DNA from: Mycolicibacterium goodii
GTDB lineage: Bacteria > Actinomycetota > Actinomycetes > Mycobacteriales > Mycobacteriaceae
Reading direction: 5' to 3'
Assembly (NCBI RefSeq): GCF_001187505.1
Contig: NZ_CP012150.1
Location: 4,930,046 to 4,994,045, forward strand
Length of the DNA: 64,000 nt
Shown here: one piece after another, positions 44,503 to 52,298 of the stretch
Layout: each line of letters opens with the position of its first letter
Position numbering within the stretch: position 1 is the stretch's first letter
Notes under the pieces: model-generated
Seen by the model: only the letters and a program-made list of their open reading frames with translations
The model's database searches: none
What the model was told of the DNA's origin: nothing
Position numbers and translations under genes: made by a program

Positions 44503-45348
44503 ATGAATCCCAGACCATGGCCCCATGGACCACAACAGGCGCTGCCGCGCAGAGTGTGGCCGGTGCAGACCGAAACGGTGCATTCCTACACGATGCGACT
44601 GGCCCAGGCCAACCACCTACCCCTGAAGGTACTGCACACCTATCTGTCGGGCACAGCGGTCAGCAACCAGCCGCGGCCCGAATGGCTCGCAACTGCCAGC
44701 GGCTACCCCCTCGATCTGCTGGAAATTCGGCTCAAAGGCCTCACCCGAGGCCATGGTTTCGCCGAACAGCTGCGCCGATCACGGTCCGCATGCCGGTTGT
44801 GTATGGCGCGCCGTGGAATATATGAGCCGGTCTACTGCTGGCTGCCCGAACACCGCACTGTGTGTTTCCGCCATCGCCGATGGATCGGTGCACCAGCACG
44901 CCGGTGGGGCGATCAACGACCACTCGAACACCGCCCGGCAGTGCTCACAGCAGCACGCAGGCATGCGCGAATGGCCTACCAGCACAGGGAATTCGCTGCG
45001 TTCGCTATGCGTGATGCACGCCGAATCCTGAATTGCTGGTGGCGTGAAGGCCGCACCATCACACCCGTGCTGTCACTTCGAGAAATCACGGTGGAGGAAT
45101 ACCTCGACGCCTACAGCGATCACGTCGCCTTGGCTGTCATCCTTGCCGACTATCGGCCCCACATTGCCACGACGCATCCTCACAGCGGCCAACTCCTTGA
45201 CGCGCTTCACCGACGGATCGAGACCGAATTCCCCGATCGCTGCGGGAGCACCGGCGCCCTCGACCAATGGATATGCGACCAACGCCTGGCGATGCACCGA
45301 CCCGCGGGACCGATCACCAGATTGCTCGGACCACACCGCGGCTCCTGA
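44503..45348 (+). CDS. tniQ: TniQ family protein
   Basis: 281 residues. N-terminal TniQ signature LPRRVWPVQTETVHSYTMRL followed by LAQANHLPLKVL. Zinc-binding cysteines and histidines in SACRLCMARRGIYEPVYCWL and EHRTVCFRHRRW. TniQ/TnsD proteins direct Tn7-like elements to a target. Compared with TnsD (about 500 residues) this is short, nearer to TniQ of Tn5053-type elements that home to resolvase res sites. Six bases separate it from the tniB-like stop; last gene of the transposition operon. Confidence 0.85.
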   Translation: MNPRPWPHGPQQALPRRVWPVQTETVHSYTMRLAQANHLPLKVLHTYLSGTAVSNQPRPEWLATASGYPLDLLEIRLKGLTRGHGFAEQLRRSRSACRLCMARRGIYEPVYCWLPEHRTVCFRHRRWIGAPARRWGDQRPLEHRPAVLTAARRHARMAYQHREFAAFAMRDARRILNCWWREGRTITPVLSLREITVEEYLDAYSDHVALAVILADYRPHIATTHPHSGQLLDALHRRIETEFPDRCGSTGALDQWICDQRLAMHRPAGPITRLLGPHRGS

Positions 45349-45508
45349 CACCAACAGCTACTTGAAAGACGCCGGCCCCGTGTGTCGCAATTTTGTGTGA
45401 CTGCGAGTAGCGTTAAACATGTCGGTGTTCGGTCATGCAAATTGTCCATTCGGGTTTGGAGCATCGATCAATAGGTCGATTGGCTCGACCACAGATGGGA
45501 GCGTCCAC

Positions 45509-46096
45509 ATGACGCTACAAGCAGTGGAGAATTCGCAACGGGTGCACGGCCTGTCGTGTACTCCGAGATTGCGGTTGAAACCCAAGGCACCCCAAAGAGG
45601 CTATGTTGATGGGGCTTGGTGGCCGCGCAGCGATGACCTCAGCGCTGAGCTTCCCGAACTTCTAGCGGTCCTGTCCGTCAGGTTGGGACACGTCGAACGT
45701 GTACTCTACCGATTGTCTGACTGGCAGTCAGCGCCGCGAAAACTCGACGCTGGTTGCGGCCCGGTCAAGCTGGATGGATATGAGCGCCAACCTATCTCAA
45801 CCATCAGTCTGCTAGGGCCGGGATTCCGTCGACTCGATCTGCTGGTCATAGCTGTGTACGCGGACGCCTCCGACGCGCACGCGACCATGATGAGGGCCGC
45901 ACATCCAAGCGACGAGACGTGTGTGGACCGCCTTCTCGGGATCCAACCGCGCGTCCGAAACAGCTTGGACCGGGCCAGTATTGCCCAGCAGCGCTGGGAA
46001 TCAGAGATCTCCAAACCACGCAGTGCGTACCTGAATACCCATCCGGCGAAGGCTTCTGAACAAGACGCTGGCGATAACGCCAGGGATCGGACTTGA
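45509..46096 (+). CDS. DUF5994 family protein, free-standing copy
   Basis: 195 residues. The DUF5994 core TPRLRLKPKAPQRGYVDGAW, WPRSDDLSAELPELLAVLSV and KLDGYERQPIST is clear. A second, diverged copy forms the C-terminus of the fusion protein at 47753-49546 on the other strand. DUF5994 proteins are widespread in mycobacteria and often near stress genes; function unknown. ATG 45509 has GGGAG seven bases upstream; an in-frame start at 45419 is less likely. First cargo gene after tniQ; the gap 45349-45508 holds its promoter. Confidence 0.8.
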   Translation: MTLQAVENSQRVHGLSCTPRLRLKPKAPQRGYVDGAWWPRSDDLSAELPELLAVLSVRLGHVERVLYRLSDWQSAPRKLDAGCGPVKLDGYERQPISTISLLGPGFRRLDLLVIAVYADASDAHATMMRAAHPSDETCVDRLLGIQPRVRNSLDRASIAQQRWESEISKPRSAYLNTHPAKASEQDAGDNARDRT

Positions 46097-46098
46097 CC

Positions 46099-46302
46099 AT
46101 GACTGTACAAGTAACCCGCAACGACGGCCTCACTGATGAGTTTGCACGCTTCGGTGACCGCTACGTCAAGCACGCCGATGGGTCATTAGAGGTTATCCGT
46201 GCCGGAACAATGCAGCCCGCGACCTATCCGGCGGGGGGCTGGACCGAGGTGGCCGGAGACGAGAAGCGGAAGCCGCACGGTCTGTTTCATCGCCGCGCAT
46301 AG
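46099..46302 (+). CDS. Small hypothetical protein
   Basis: 67 residues (MTVQVTRNDGLTDEFARFGD then RYVKHADGSLEVI), ending HGLFHRRA before a TAG. ATG 46099 or TTG 46093 could start it; it directly follows the DUF5994 stop, so they are probably co-transcribed. No family recognised; composition looks like a genuine small soluble protein. Confidence 0.5.
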   Translation: MTVQVTRNDGLTDEFARFGDRYVKHADGSLEVIRAGTMQPATYPAGGWTEVAGDEKRKPHGLFHRRA

Positions 46303-46325
46303 TGCTCGCAGTTCATCAGGGGGTT

Positions 46326-46425
46326 ATGGACCTATACGACGATCCTTCAGCGTCTGGTCGAGGAGTACGCCGCTCAGCATCCCCAGGTGCTGCGCCGTAT
46401 TGGCGCGCGTGTACTTGGGAAATGA
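46326..46425 (+). pseudogene. Fragment of a small helical protein, frameshifted
   Basis: MDLYDD (from ATG 46326) then, one frame over, ILQRLVEEYAAQHPQVLRRI and GARVLGK to a TGA at 46423-46425. The second piece has clean amphipathic-helix character but no start codon in its own frame. Reads as a broken short ORF or an indel error. Confidence 0.35.
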
Positions 46426-47752
46426 GGATTGATGAAGGTCAGACGATGACTGGCCACGATGTCGGTGATGTGATCACTGGTCGATTCAGCCCAGCTGCTG
46501 CACTGCTGTGTCCGTAAAAGCGCTGTGCTGCAGCCAGCCGCGACGCAGATAACCGATGGGCCGGCGTCCGACTTCGCCGCCGAGCACGACTTTGCCGACT
46601 GCTGCCGCGACAACCGATTGGCACATCAACGCCGCTGCGACTGTCACGGCACTCACGGCGACGCTGTGTTGGCGAACGCGGGCGCACAGCGGCCATGCGG
46701 GTGGATCTAGACTTGATTCACAGGGCACGATTCCCCGGCCCCGCGGTGACACTCCGCATGGCCGGCGAGCTCTTTGAAGCTTCAGACAGCAGGCCGCCCC
46801 GAAACACTGACCAAGCCGGTCCCATGATCAGCTTCATCCTGCGCACCACTGTTGAATCGACCATCGCCCTCGACGCCCTGGTCAGCGCCGCGGTGATCGC
46901 CGCCATCAAACCTCACTCGACGACGGCCACTACACCGTCTGGTGAGCCGACGACTATCGCTGACGACCACCAGGATCCACACCTGCACTACGACGCGGAG
47001 CCCGGGCCCACCGATCACCACAGGCCCGGCGGCGTCGAGTTTCGTTTGCACCGCGACCGTTTCGGCCGCAGCACCACCGCCGAGCACCACCGCGATCAGC
47101 TGCTGTGGACAGGTTGGTGCGCACCTGGGCATCGCGCTGGCCGACCGCCACCAGCTCAGCGCCCACGTTGGCGATCCCGACCTGGACGCCACCGTTCAAC
47201 GCAGCTGAGCACCGACGACCGACAGCCAACAAAGGCCCGATCGGAAGCTACCGCTCACACGCTGACGCGGACCAGGCACTGAGTGAGTGTCCCGGCACGC
47301 CCAGTATGCCCTGCTCGGATAGCCGGTCCCGCATGAAGTCCGTCGTTAGACGTCACCGAAAGGTGGCCTCGGGTTAAACAGTCAGCACGATTTCTGTGAC
47401 GTCGCACCGTGCATGGGGGCCACACCATTGAAGTGAAGGCTTGGCCACCGACGTCGACATGGATGTCACGCAATACAACGGCGAAGTCTTTTTCGAACAC
47501 TGCGGCCACCGGCACGGCAACAAAACCGCGCTGCGATTCGGACTCCGGCATCTTGAAGATCAAAATGGTCACCGTTCAGGTCAACGGCAACGAGATGGCG
47601 TGGGTCTGTGAGAACTTCTTCGACACCCCAACCAAATGCCCGAATATGTTGGGGCGGGCGACGATCCACACGCCCACCCACTTAAAAACCGCGAAGACCC
47701 CAGAGGGAGCGTGCCCTCCCGCGGATGCGGATCCGCAGTGGAAGTTTCGGTG
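46426..47752. other. Low-confidence cargo stretch without a convincing gene
   Basis: About 1.3 kb inside the transposon. Several open frames of 60-196 codons occur on both strands (for example + 46695-47282 and - 47255-47572). None shows a recognisable domain, good ribosome-binding site and codon bias together. It lies between the two inverted DUF5994 copies and may be degraded cargo. Confidence 0.4.
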
Positions 47753-49546
47753 TCAGCCGGGCAGCTGCGCCAACCGTGGGGAAGCCGTAGTTCCGCCTTC
47801 TGATTCCCAGCATTCTTGAGCAGTCGATGCCTCGGTGCGTATGTCACGGTCTCGTTGGCTAATCATGAGAAGTCCGTCGACGGTCGCGGCGTTGTGGGGT
47901 TGCGCCGCGGTCATCATGGTGCGGTGTGCGTCGTGGGCATCAGTGTGGGACGGAACCACCAGTAGCGTGAGCCGGTCACCGTCGAGCCCGAGAACTTCGA
48001 TGGTGTTGATCGGCTGAAGGCGATATCCGTCCAGGCGTACCGTCCGTCCTCCGGTGGTGAGCTTTCGCGGCGCTTTGACCCATGCATTCAGGTGATAAAG
48101 CACTCGGTCGATGCGGCCCAGTCGTACCGAGAGCACGGCCAACAGGTCTGGCAGCTCTACGCTGAGATCTTCGCTGCGGGGCCACCACGCCCCGTCAACA
48201 TAGCCGCTTTGAGGTGCTTTGGGCTTTAACCGCAGGCGCGGCGTGCGCGCCGGAACGATGGAGCGCTGATCATTTCTGCGTGTCTGCTGTGGCGTCATAC
48301 TGACGCTCCCATCTGAACCACGTAATGCGGCCCTGTCCTTCAAATCAGTGATGACACACTCAAAATGGTCGCGTGTTCGAAATACCACTGATAGTGGTGA
48401 TCCTACCCCGTTACTCTGGCTTGCCAACGCACCGCGGGCGCCGGGCGCGACGTCTGAGGTCTCAGCGATGAGGTGATCCACGACGTCGAGCAGGCTGTTG
48501 CGCATGCGCATGACGCGGCGCTGCCGGGCCGCCGAACTGCCCTGCGCCAGAGCCTTGCGCGCCAACTCCTCAACGGGATGCCAGTCGCCGGATGCCTCCA
48601 GCTGTGGGCGCAGCATCTGGACCAAGTCGGTAACCACATCGCACGCGGGGCGACTCGCCGGATGTATCAAGTCCACCAGGTCGCCTTCCAGCCCTGACCG
48701 GGCGGCTCGCCACAGCGCGGCACGGCCGAGCGGGGGCACCACTATGGCGGCAGGCACGCCGGCGCGTAGTCCCTCGATTTCGCGTTCGACGAGCGCGCGG
48801 AATAGCGCCGCGATGAGCACGATGGTGTCGGCGCGTGGACAGCTATCGCACACGCGCAGCTCCAAGGTGGGGGTTCGTAGGGCGGGGCGAACGTCAAAAT
48901 ATGACATCCCCGCATCGGTGATCGCTCCGGTCGCAATCAGATTGGAGATCAAGGTGTCGTACTCCGCGGCTGACGTGGCCGGAGGCGCCAGACCGGTGGT
49001 CGGCCATCGCTGCCATACCAATGTGCGGACGCTGCTGTAGCCGGTGTCAGATCCGTCGGACCAGAATGGCGAACTCGCGCTCAACGCAAGCAGAGTGGGA
49101 ATATAGGCGGCCACTCTGCCGGCCACTAGGACAGACTCATCACGGTCGTCGATTCCAATATGAATCTGGGTCCCGCAGATTAGTTGTTCGCGTGCCAACA
49201 GCTGATAGTCCGCAAGCATCTTTTGATACCGGGAAGTCTGGGTCACGTGCATCTCGCTGGGCACCGACAATGGAACCGCGCCTGCGGCAACCACGCCCAA
49301 CCTGAGAGTGGCGGCGGTATCGACGAGGACTCGACGTCGTGCTGTCAGATCAGCCCGCAGTTCCGGAAGCGTACTGACCACACTGCCGTTGGTCTCCACG
49401 ACACAACTCTGCAATTCGGCCACATAACCGTCAGGCAGCAGTGATAGCAGCTCTGGTGCCCGCGGTGCCAGCCGCCGGGTGGTGAGGTCGACAAGGTGGA
49501 ATTCTTCCTCTATGCCGACCGTCCTGGGCGTCTTGGATGCTGTCAC
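47753..49546 (-). CDS. Glutamate-cysteine ligase type 2 (YbdK-like) fused to DUF5994
   Basis: 597 residues. Residues 1 to about 380 form a carboxylate-amine ligase of the GCS2 family: TVGIEEEFHLVD (metal-binding Glu), SCVVETNGSVVSTLPELRADL, LICGTQIHIGIDDRDE and TPTLELRVCDSCPRADT. After a linker, residues from about 430 to 590 are a DUF5994 domain with TPRLRLKPKAPQSGYVDGAW. The linker contains MTPQQTRRNDQRS, which looks like the N-terminus of a formerly separate DUF5994 protein, so the fusion may have arisen by loss of a stop codon. The ligase would make a gamma-glutamyl amide; the substrate is unknown. The start overlaps the stop of the small membrane-protein gene. Confidence 0.85.
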   Translation of the reverse strand: MTASKTPRTVGIEEEFHLVDLTTRRLAPRAPELLSLLPDGYVAELQSCVVETNGSVVSTLPELRADLTARRRVLVDTAATLRLGVVAAGAVPLSVPSEMHVTQTSRYQKMLADYQLLAREQLICGTQIHIGIDDRDESVLVAGRVAAYIPTLLALSASSPFWSDGSDTGYSSVRTLVWQRWPTTGLAPPATSAAEYDTLISNLIATGAITDAGMSYFDVRPALRTPTLELRVCDSCPRADTIVLIAALFRALVEREIEGLRAGVPAAIVVPPLGRAALWRAARSGLEGDLVDLIHPASRPACDVVTDLVQMLRPQLEASGDWHPVEELARKALAQGSSAARQRRVMRMRNSLLDVVDHLIAETSDVAPGARGALASQSNGVGSPLSVVFRTRDHFECVITDLKDRAALRGSDGSVSMTPQQTRRNDQRSIVPARTPRLRLKPKAPQSGYVDGAWWPRSEDLSVELPDLLAVLSVRLGRIDRVLYHLNAWVKAPRKLTTGGRTVRLDGYRLQPINTIEVLGLDGDRLTLLVVPSHTDAHDAHRTMMTAAQPHNAATVDGLLMISQRDRDIRTEASTAQECWESEGGTTASPRLAQLPG

Positions 49547-49944
49547 TTGTCTTGGCGTTCGTTGTGATCGGTATTGACGTGCTCATGGGGCGCCTGTCGG
49601 AAACTGTCCCTGGTGTCCGCTCGGTCCCATTGGGTCGTCGAGCTGTTCAAGGGGGTCCGGCGCCGCGTTGCGGCGGCCCCCGTGCCATTGAGACAGGCCC
49701 GATGTTGGGGTCGCCCAGATGTCGGCTTCTGACCGTGCGCAGTGATGCGGTCGGAAGCCTCGTCAGCCCACGCCTCGCGCTGCCGAAATCGCGGTGGGTC
49801 CTGGTTGACGGGTTGGTGGGTGTTGTCGGGTGCCGCAGGGCGAACTTTGTCGTGTCTGTTGCCCGCTACCCACGCGAAGATAGCGATGGGCACGGTCGTC
49901 GCGAACACCACGAGAACGACGAAAGTGATACTGCTGGTGGACAT
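49543..49944 (-). CDS. Small single-pass membrane protein
   Basis: 133 residues: MSTSSITFVVLVVFATTVPI then AIFAWVAG is one N-terminal transmembrane helix (about 5-28), followed by a hydrophilic, Arg/Asp-rich tail of about 100 residues with low conservation. The start is supported by AAAGGAG upstream (reverse strand). Its stop overlaps the ligase-DUF5994 start (ATGA), so the two are co-translated; it could anchor or regulate the ligase. No family recognised. Confidence 0.6.
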   Translation of the reverse strand: MSTSSITFVVLVVFATTVPIAIFAWVAGNRHDKVRPAAPDNTHQPVNQDPPRFRQREAWADEASDRITAHGQKPTSGRPQHRACLNGTGAAATRRRTPLNSSTTQWDRADTRDSFRQAPHEHVNTDHNERQDK

Positions 49945-50112
49945 ATCGGCTCCTTTTCATTGATAAAGCATGAGTTATGTACGCAGCGTGACTATTTGGC
50001 CGGCACCATCTCGCAGCTGACCAGTCTCGAAGTGGTAGCGCTCGACTGTCGAGGCACAGGACCCGAAAAAGGCCGTCGACTCAATGCCGTCGGCCACGCA
50101 ACCACGCGCCAG

Positions 50113-50294
50113 TCAGCAGTAGTGACGCCGGCCGCCGATGGCGTGACCCGTCCGCCCCATAAGCATCACAAGCAGGCCCACGACCAGCACGATGACCCCG
50201 ATGACCAAAACGAAATGGGCGAACGCGAATGCGGGGGGGCGAGGCTCGCGAGGAGCAGCCCCAAAACAACAAGGACAACTCCGAGGATCATCAT
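50113..50294 (-). pseudogene. DUF6131-like small membrane protein, frameshift in a C7 run
   Basis: Begins MMILGVVLVVLGLLLASLAP and then, in the next frame, continues FAHFVLVIGVIVLVVGLLVM and MGRTGHAIGGRRHYC to the stop. Two hydrophobic helices and the GGRRHYx end are typical of DUF6131 proteins of mycobacteria. The break is at a run of seven C (seven G on the + strand, near 50235); eight would restore the frame. A true slippage variant or a homopolymer error. Confidence 0.6.
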
Positions 50295-50343
50295 GGCCAG
50301 TTACCTAGTTTCGTGCAGATGACCGGGGTTGGTGTGCCCGGGA

Positions 50344-50517
50344 TCAGTGTTTGAAGGCGTCTTTGAGCTTGTCGCCTGCCTGTCTTGTGTTGCCTTTGAC
50401 CTGGCCGACGCGCCCCTCGGCCCGCAGGCCGGTGTTGCCGGTGGCGCGGCCGAAGACTTTCTTCACACTGCCCTTGGTGGCTTCGAACTTGTGGGCAATC
50501 TTTTCAACGACTCTCAT
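50344..50517 (-). CDS. CsbD family stress protein
   Basis: 57 residues: MRVVEKIAHKFEATKGSVKK, VFGRATGNTGLRAEGRVGQV and KGNTRQAGDKLKDAFKH. This is the CsbD pattern of a short, highly charged, helical protein with AEG and QxxG spacing. CsbD proteins are induced by general stress in Bacillus (sigma-B) and many actinobacteria; molecular role unknown. AAGGAG precedes the ATG at 50517. Confidence 0.82.
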   Translation of the reverse strand: MRVVEKIAHKFEATKGSVKKVFGRATGNTGLRAEGRVGQVKGNTRQAGDKLKDAFKH

Positions 50518-50541
50518 CGCGGACTCCTTAGTTCTCGGTGT

Positions 50542-50829
50542 TCATGGCCCACGATCGCGGGATGAAGACATGGGGCGAGGCTGGTTGCCGGGAGAGTCAA
50601 CCACCTCTCCAGTTCGTGGCGGGCAGCTGACAACACGCTCAAGCCGAGCGTCGAAATGCGCCAACAAAAATCCGAGGAGGACCGATGCGCGTCGGCCCAG
50701 CTGATGCGATAGCCGAATCCGAAGCGATTCGCCGACGATAGCCCCAGTGGACCCCGCGATTGTCAGCACCCCGGTGAACCCCAAGACCGCCGCGGCGAAC
50801 ACGACGACCGATCCAACGATGACGATCAT
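50542..50829 (-). CDS. Small membrane protein, possibly frameshifted
   Basis: 95 residues; MIVIVGSVVVFAAAVLGFTG continuing to VLTIAGSTGAIVGES forms one or two hydrophobic helices. From about residue 36 the reading frame loses membrane character. The next frame reads FGFGYRISWADAHRS and later LGLSVLSAARHELERW, which resembles the second helix end of small two-helix mycobacterial membrane proteins. A single-base indel near 50715 is therefore suspected. No function assigned. Confidence 0.4.
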   Translation of the reverse strand: MIVIVGSVVVFAAAVLGFTGVLTIAGSTGAIVGESLRIRLSHQLGRRASVLLGFLLAHFDARLERVVSCPPRTGEVVDSPGNQPRPMSSSRDRGP

Positions 50830-50891
50830 GGCGGCGCCTCTACTGATGCTTAGAAATCCAGTACACGCCCCACCACAAACTTTGTCAACAG

Positions 50892-50903
50892 CGTAGGTCT
50901 ACG
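50892..50903. promoter_or_regulatory. TetR-type operator A
   Basis: CGTAGGTCTACG: perfect CGTAG/CTACG arms around GT, in the divergent gap between the small membrane gene (start 50829) and the TetR gene (start 51005). Confidence 0.6.
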
Positions 50904-50961
50904 GCATAGAACTACCGTGTGGACGGTCGGGCTTGCGGCTTCGCGATTGCGATGTCTACAG

Positions 50962-50973
50962 CGTAGGACTACA
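50962..50973. promoter_or_regulatory. TetR-type operator B
   Basis: CGTAGGACTACA, within a longer match ACAGCGTAGGNCTAC shared with operator A 70 bases away. Directly upstream of the TetR start. Confidence 0.6.
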
Positions 50974-51004
50974 GTGCAGACATGCGCGGAAGTCTGCACT
51001 GTCC

Positions 51005-51772
51005 ATGATGCAACCCCGAGTGGGTCCATCAACTCCCGCGCCCGACACCCGCAACGTCGTCGGTGAGAGTAGGCTGATCACCCGCGCGGCAGTCCTGGCC
51101 TGCGCCCTGGAAATCATCGACCGCGACGGTGTCGATGGGCTCTCGATGCGGCGGCTCGGCGAGGCAGTCGGACGCGACCCCATGGCTCTGTATCGGCATG
51201 TGCCGAACAAGGCTGCGGTGCTCGACGGCGTCGTCGAGATGGTCTTCGCACAGCTTTCGCTGGACACGACAACGCCAGACTGGGCCGCTGCGCTGCGCAA
51301 GCTCGCCCACGAGTTCCGCGACTTGGCGCGCGCACACCCCAACGTCGTTCCGTTGTTGGCCACCCGTCCGCTGGCCACACCGCTTGGGATGCGCCCACCA
51401 GGAATCCTGCGGCACCTCGAAGATGTCCTCACCCTGCTCATCGCTGCCGGGTTCAACGGAGCAGACGCGGTGCACGTCTACCGAGCATTGTTCGGGTTCC
51501 TCTACGGGCACGTACTCACCGAACTACAGGAAATCGTCGAGCGGCCCGAGGAAACCGACCACGTCCTGCGGCTGGGGCTGCACCGATTGCCGATCGACCA
51601 ATTTCGGCACCTCCGTGAACTCGCACCAACCTGGGCGTCCTACGACGGACTAGCCGAGCTCGACCGCGGACTCGACATTCTGCTCAGCGGACTGGCCGCG
51701 CGACTCGCGGTCCCCGGCACCCCTCACGCGCACACCACCCAACCTCCACAGGACGACTACAGACGGACCTAA
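51005..51772 (+). CDS. TetR-family regulator with Tet-repressor-type C-terminal domain
   Basis: 255 residues. N-terminal helix-turn-helix: LITRAAVLACALEIIDRDGV then LSMRRLGEAVGRDPMALYRH. The C-terminal part (FRDLARAHPNVVPLLATRP, FLYGHVLTELQE) is of the TetR_C type that binds small ligands and Mg. ATG 51005 is chosen (51008 possible). Two matching operators upstream imply autoregulation and control of the leftward stress genes. Last cargo gene before the right end. Confidence 0.87.
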   Translation: MMQPRVGPSTPAPDTRNVVGESRLITRAAVLACALEIIDRDGVDGLSMRRLGEAVGRDPMALYRHVPNKAAVLDGVVEMVFAQLSLDTTTPDWAAALRKLAHEFRDLARAHPNVVPLLATRPLATPLGMRPPGILRHLEDVLTLLIAAGFNGADAVHVYRALFGFLYGHVLTELQEIVERPEETDHVLRLGLHRLPIDQFRHLRELAPTWASYDGLAELDRGLDILLSGLAARLAVPGTPHAHTTQPPQDDYRRT

Positions 51773-52059
51773 TCCCGATGCCGCGCCAACGGGCGCACCG
51801 GGATTCAATGCCGCCTCGACATCGCGGCACGGCTCATGACCGCCACCAGCCCAAGCGGGTCCGCCTGGGCCACTGGGAACCGCCGCGCTGGCCACCGCGA
51901 AAAGCATCGAAGTCACACATGGAACTCGCCGACAACATCTTCCCGGTCAGTGGGATTGGATGAACGGCCCGGAAATACTGGGAGTGTGGCCTGGCCGACG
52001 GCTCCTCACAGTGGCAACACGCCTTGCCAAGCAGGTCGTGTCACTGTCCCGAGGCCAGT
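51773..52059. other. Non-coding stretch before the transposon right end
   Basis: About 290 bases with no supported gene. Near 51965-51984 GGCCCGGAAATACTGGGAG weakly resembles a degenerate end repeat. Confidence 0.4.
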
Positions 52060-52162
52060 TGCCCCAAATACTATGAGAACCGGACGCACCGAAATTCTCA
52101 CCCAATCTGGGGCACCACAGGTCAGGCAATATCACATGCCCCAATTTCAATGAGAACGGACA
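52060..52162. repeat. Transposon right end with three transposase-binding-type repeats
   Basis: Terminal TGTCCG (reverse strand, 52157-52162) then R1 (52137-52156, reverse TTCTCATTGAAATTGGGGCA). R3 is at 52060-52079 (reverse TTCTCATAGTATTTGGGGCA). R2, TTCTCACCCAATCTGGGGCA at 52095-52114, lies in the opposite orientation to the other two. This asymmetry with the left end is a Tn7-family trait, although inverted internal copies are unusual. Confidence 0.82.
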
Positions 52163-52167
52163 ACCAC
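52163..52167. repeat. Target site duplication, right (ACCAC)
   Basis: ACCAC directly after the terminal ACA, identical to 40550-40554. Confidence 0.88.
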
Positions 52168-52230
52168 GCGATGAACATCGCATCAGCTCGCCCCCACAAC
52201 CGATCCCACTCGCAGCGCATGCGACCATTG

Positions 52231-52247
52231 CGTCACAGTGACGAAAT
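52231..52247. repeat. 17-bp direct repeat flanking the transposon, right copy
   Basis: CGTCACAGTGACGAAAT, identical to 40416-40432 and also outside the element. No gene is supported in 52168-52298. Confidence 0.7.
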
Positions 52248-52298
52248 TTCCTGTGCTGCAGCTGCTCTGAACCTGACGACAAAACGCCACCCCTTGCG

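Larger units (their letters stand above)
40555..52162 (+). mobile_element. Complete Tn7-like transposon (TnsA/TniA/TniB/TniQ) with stress-type cargo
   Basis: 11,608 bp. Both ends start TGTCCGTTCTC and continue to TTGGGGCAT (22 of the first 27 bases identical between left end and reverse complement of right end). Each end carries several copies of a 20-bp repeat of the form TTCTCATTGAATCTGGGGCA. The flanks hold a perfect ACCAC duplication. Transposition genes run rightward from the left end: tnsA-like, tniA/tnsB-like, tniB/tnsC-like (one frameshift) and tniQ. Cargo between 45349 and 51772 includes DUF5994, a ligase-DUF5994 fusion, CsbD, DUF6131-like and TetR genes. Tn5053/Tn402 elements lack TnsA; its presence together with TniQ fits the Tn7-like supergroup. 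Confidence 0.9.

Noticed and set aside
46695..47282. A 195-codon frame inside the transposon cargo
   Set aside because: No domain, Arg/His/Thr-rich and similar open frames occur on the opposite strand; not enough evidence for a gene.
47409..47819. A 136-codon + strand frame overlapping the end of the ligase-DUF5994 gene
   Set aside because: No recognised family, and it overlaps the well-supported reverse gene.
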